A stretch of 64,000 bases of DNA from a bacterium (GTDB lineage Bacteria > SZUA-182 > DTGQ01): contig JBFLZW010000001.1 of NCBI GenBank assembly GCA_040755755.1, positions 222,157-286,156 of the forward strand, read 5' to 3'. Position 1 is the stretch's first letter. The number at the start of each line of letters is the position of its first letter. The notes under the pieces are model-generated. The model was not told where the DNA came from, did not search any database, and saw only the letters and a program-made list of their open reading frames with translations. The translations under genes and the position numbers were made by a program. This document shows positions 63,001 through 64,000 of this stretch, piece by piece.

Positions 63001-63723
63001 CTGCATGATATCCTGGAACACCTGGATTTTGCCGAAAGGACCCCTGATGCTACCGAAAAGCTGGTCGGGGAGCGGCTGTCTGCCCACGGCTTTGACCTGA
63101 CACTTGTCCGTCCGCTCTGTTCACTGCTTGAGCGGGTGCTGGCCACACCGCTCGTCGATGGCCGGAGAGATTTTACCCTTTCCTCCCTGCCCCGGTCCGA
63201 CCGGGTGGAAGAGATGGAATTCTACTTCCCTCTGGAGCGTATCACTGCCCAGGGACTGAGTGAGATTTTTGCCTCGCATGGCGGTCCCGAACCCCCGGGA
63301 GAATTTCCCGGACTGATCGGGAAGGTCGGATTTACTCCGACTCGCGGGTTGCTGAAAGGGTACATCGATCTGGTGTTTCGCTTTGACGGCCGGTATTACC
63401 TTGCTGATTACAAATCCAACTATCTCGGCCCCCGGCTGGAGGATTATGCAGCCCCGGCCCTGGCCGAGGTCATGAAGCGGGAGTATTATATCCTTCAATA
63501 CCATCTCTATGCTCTGGCACTTCATAAGTACCTGGCCCGAAGGATGCCGGACTATGATTACCAGACCCACTTTGGCGGCGTCTTCTATCTTTTCCTGCGG
63601 GGGATGAGCCCGGCTCACGGTCCCCGCTTCGGCATTTATCAGGACCGTCCGTCTGAGGCGCTGATCAATGGCCTTGACCACTATCTGTGCGGCCAGGGGG
63701 AACTGCCTGGTCAATCCGACTGA
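60013..63723 (+). CDS. recB: Exodeoxyribonuclease V subunit beta (RecB)
   Basis: RecB is a UvrD-like helicase with a C-terminal nuclease. The 1236-residue protein has Walker A EASAGTGKTYTIAGLYLRL (near 18-35), QILVVTFTVAATEELRSRI, DEFQDTDPVQY (Walker B) and LIGDPKQAIYSFRGADIFAY. HKSKGLEYPIVFCPY and ALTRAKYRCYLVWG are later helicase motifs. The nuclease domain has GYIDLVFRFDG and YYLADYKSN, with the DYK metal residues, near 1116-1137. Length is slightly over the usual 1,180. AGGGA lies about 8 nt upstream of the ATG. No recD follows before the window ends. Confidence 0.95.
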   Translation: MNCFDLLDSPLEGRTLIEASAGTGKTYTIAGLYLRLLLEKRLSVDQILVVTFTVAATEELRSRIRRRIHEALSAFATGSSDDDFLAGLVNKVENRREARLLLTNALRCFDEAAVFTIHGFCQRVLQERAFECSSLFDTELVTDQSALVQEVVDDFWRIHVYNASPLFISFARERKKGEWSPDALAAFARSHAAKPNLRIIPDLDLDLSETRSLEDAAGTAFDRFRMAWPQHRDQVEELLSTSRELNRKQYPPDSIREWVEGIDNYLAAGNLLPWYEKLEKFGISSLENAAKKGCQAPRHPVFILADELCRKLRELEAACERQLVILKKQLLAFVCEELPKRKQELNIRSFDDLLLSLQDALQGGEGCDLARVIREKYQAALIDEFQDTDPVQYAIFKTIYPDGKNTLFLIGDPKQAIYSFRGADIFAYLEAAKDVEARYTLGTNWRSSPGLIKAVNTLFSNRDNPFIFEDIPFHPVSPPPVWKNEMSLMPESRPDYPCRGHLASEPLQLWFLGRGNQGRAINRGDAERELPEVVASEIGRLLEAGQKGEALIEGQPVAPGDIAVLTRTNRQARSVQEALQRRKIPSVLYSSESLFASREAAELLGVLNAVAEPGHEEKIRAALVTDMMGVSGSELATMLDDSTAWGMWLDKFRAYHELWARRRQGFMIMASTLTAREKIKSRLLAYPDGERRVTNFLHCLEVLHQAALENSFGIEGLLKWFARQLNDQPEKEEYQIRLETDEKAVKLVTIHKSKGLEYPIVFCPYTWSGLREEEDAAFFHDPENGWQPTLALGSQNCEQGRSLAGQEMLAENLRLLYVALTRAKYRCYLVWGAIRGAETSAPAYLFHPCGNDGGAGKPVEAAAARMSSLDWGRLDDRRMLDDLDALAQKAGSAIRVCAVPDASTKSFEAVDVQEAALSCRTFSGTISDDWRIASFSSLVAGKEEWWESPGLDENHPPEEIQEREVEEMEPLAIPHGTGQGPSSAGDFPTGSKAGTCLHDILEHLDFAERTPDATEKLVGERLSAHGFDLTLVRPLCSLLERVLATPLVDGRRDFTLSSLPRSDRVEEMEFYFPLERITAQGLSEIFASHGGPEPPGEFPGLIGKVGFTPTRGLLKGYIDLVFRFDGRYYLADYKSNYLGPRLEDYAAPALAEVMKREYYILQYHLYALALHKYLARRMPDYDYQTHFGGVFYLFLRGMSPAHGPRFGIYQDRPSEALINGLDHYLCGQGELPGQSD

Positions 63724-63771
63724 ATCATTCCCCCTCTCAAGGGGCAATGCCATGAGCTTATAAAAACAACG

Positions 63772-63873
63772 CTACATCTTATCCAAATCAATCCCCAGTT
63801 GCCTGAATGCCTCTTCTATTTTATCCTCATAGTCCTGGTCGGAAATTGCCCCTTCCTGAGCGGTGAGTTCCAT
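63772..63873 (-). pseudogene. Short C-terminal fragment or small ORF
   Basis: A 33-residue minus-strand frame (MELTAQEGAISDQDYEDKIEEA, ending LGIDLDKM) reads like the helical acidic end of a larger protein. The frame stays open upstream for several residues (NFRLSQS) before running into the IS-like end. It could be the remnant of a gene cut by that element. I do not recognise the family. Confidence 0.35.
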
Positions 63874-63882
63874 TGATTGTGA

Positions 63883-64000
63883 TAATCTAAAATTCCCCCA
63901 TTTTAGGGGTTTGTGACAACGCAAAATTCCCCCACCCCTGACTGAAGTTTCCGGTATTATATGGGCAGAAAAAAACTAAAGACCATGATACCGGAGGCAG
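63883..64000 (+). mobile_element. Possible left end of an IS21-like element, cut by the window
   Basis: The segment has repeated AAAATTCCCCCA blocks (about 63890 and 63921) separated by TAGGGGTTTGTGACAACGC, a layout reminiscent of the multiple terminal repeats of IS21-family elements. From 63961 a frame begins (MGRKKLKTMIPEA) and runs off the window; it could be the start of an IstA-like transposase. Too little is visible to be sure. Confidence 0.35.

Overview
The window is bacterial, about 64 kb, of medium-high GC with scattered AT-richer islands. An outer-membrane beta-barrel, an ABC polysaccharide exporter, RecC/RecB, NrdR, a class I lysyl-tRNA synthetase, a KaiC-type signalling operon and two sites with sigma-54 spacing point to a free-living Gram-negative bacterium. 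A tandem-duplicated UvrA and HUH (RAYT-type) transposons would fit an uncultured deltaproteobacterium-like or candidate-phylum organism. I cannot fix the phylum from sequence alone.

Layout. 1-4.2 kb: the 3' part of a double-length UvrA whose two copies are joined by a linker made of a 7-nt repeat. 4.4-10.6 kb: a sigma-54-like site and a 39-codon membrane peptide gene, a small exported protein, a FeeM/LuxI-like N-acyltransferase, a flavin reductase, a Cys-rich copper-binding protein with a frameshifted signal peptide, a SpoIID-like protein and a lipoprotein. 11-15.8 kb: lysyl-tRNA synthetase, a type II restriction-modification (R-M) pair (XcyI-like) and an MNT/HEPN pair whose HEPN is cut short. 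15.8-20 kb: a KaiC / receiver / hybrid histidine kinase operon, with a structured intergenic zone upstream. 20.6-23.3 kb: vapBC, two tRNA genes, acylphosphatase, nrdR and a Uma2 protein.

23.6-50.7 kb is mainly a minus-strand surface-polysaccharide region. It holds glycosyltransferases, a WecA/MraY-type initiating transferase, an asparagine synthase-like protein, a carbamoyltransferase, a UDP-GlcNAc 2-epimerase, a pyruvyltransferase-family protein, a methyltransferase, a CgeB-like protein, a radical SAM protein, Wzt/Wzm-type ABC exporter subunits, a TMTC-like TPR membrane protein and a sugar nucleotidyltransferase. Many of these genes overlap by a few bases. An ApaLI-like R-M pair and two related transposon copies, one full-length and one MITE-like, interrupt the region.

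50.9-64 kb: a secreted matrixin-like protease, a decayed coiled-coil gene, a membrane module fused to a beta-barrel, thiC behind a second sigma-54-like site, recC and recB, and what may be the left end of an IS21-like element at the window edge.

The thread running through the window is a heptanucleotide repeat (consensus near CAGGAGT / CAGTGGT). It recurs at seven or more places: inside uvrA, at the recC stop codon, and next to the start codons of several glycan genes. The most unusual items are this repeat and its effects on coding sequences, the MITE that supplies the end of one glycosyltransferase and abuts the asnB-like start codon, and the sigma-54 / small peptide / acyltransferase neighbourhood.
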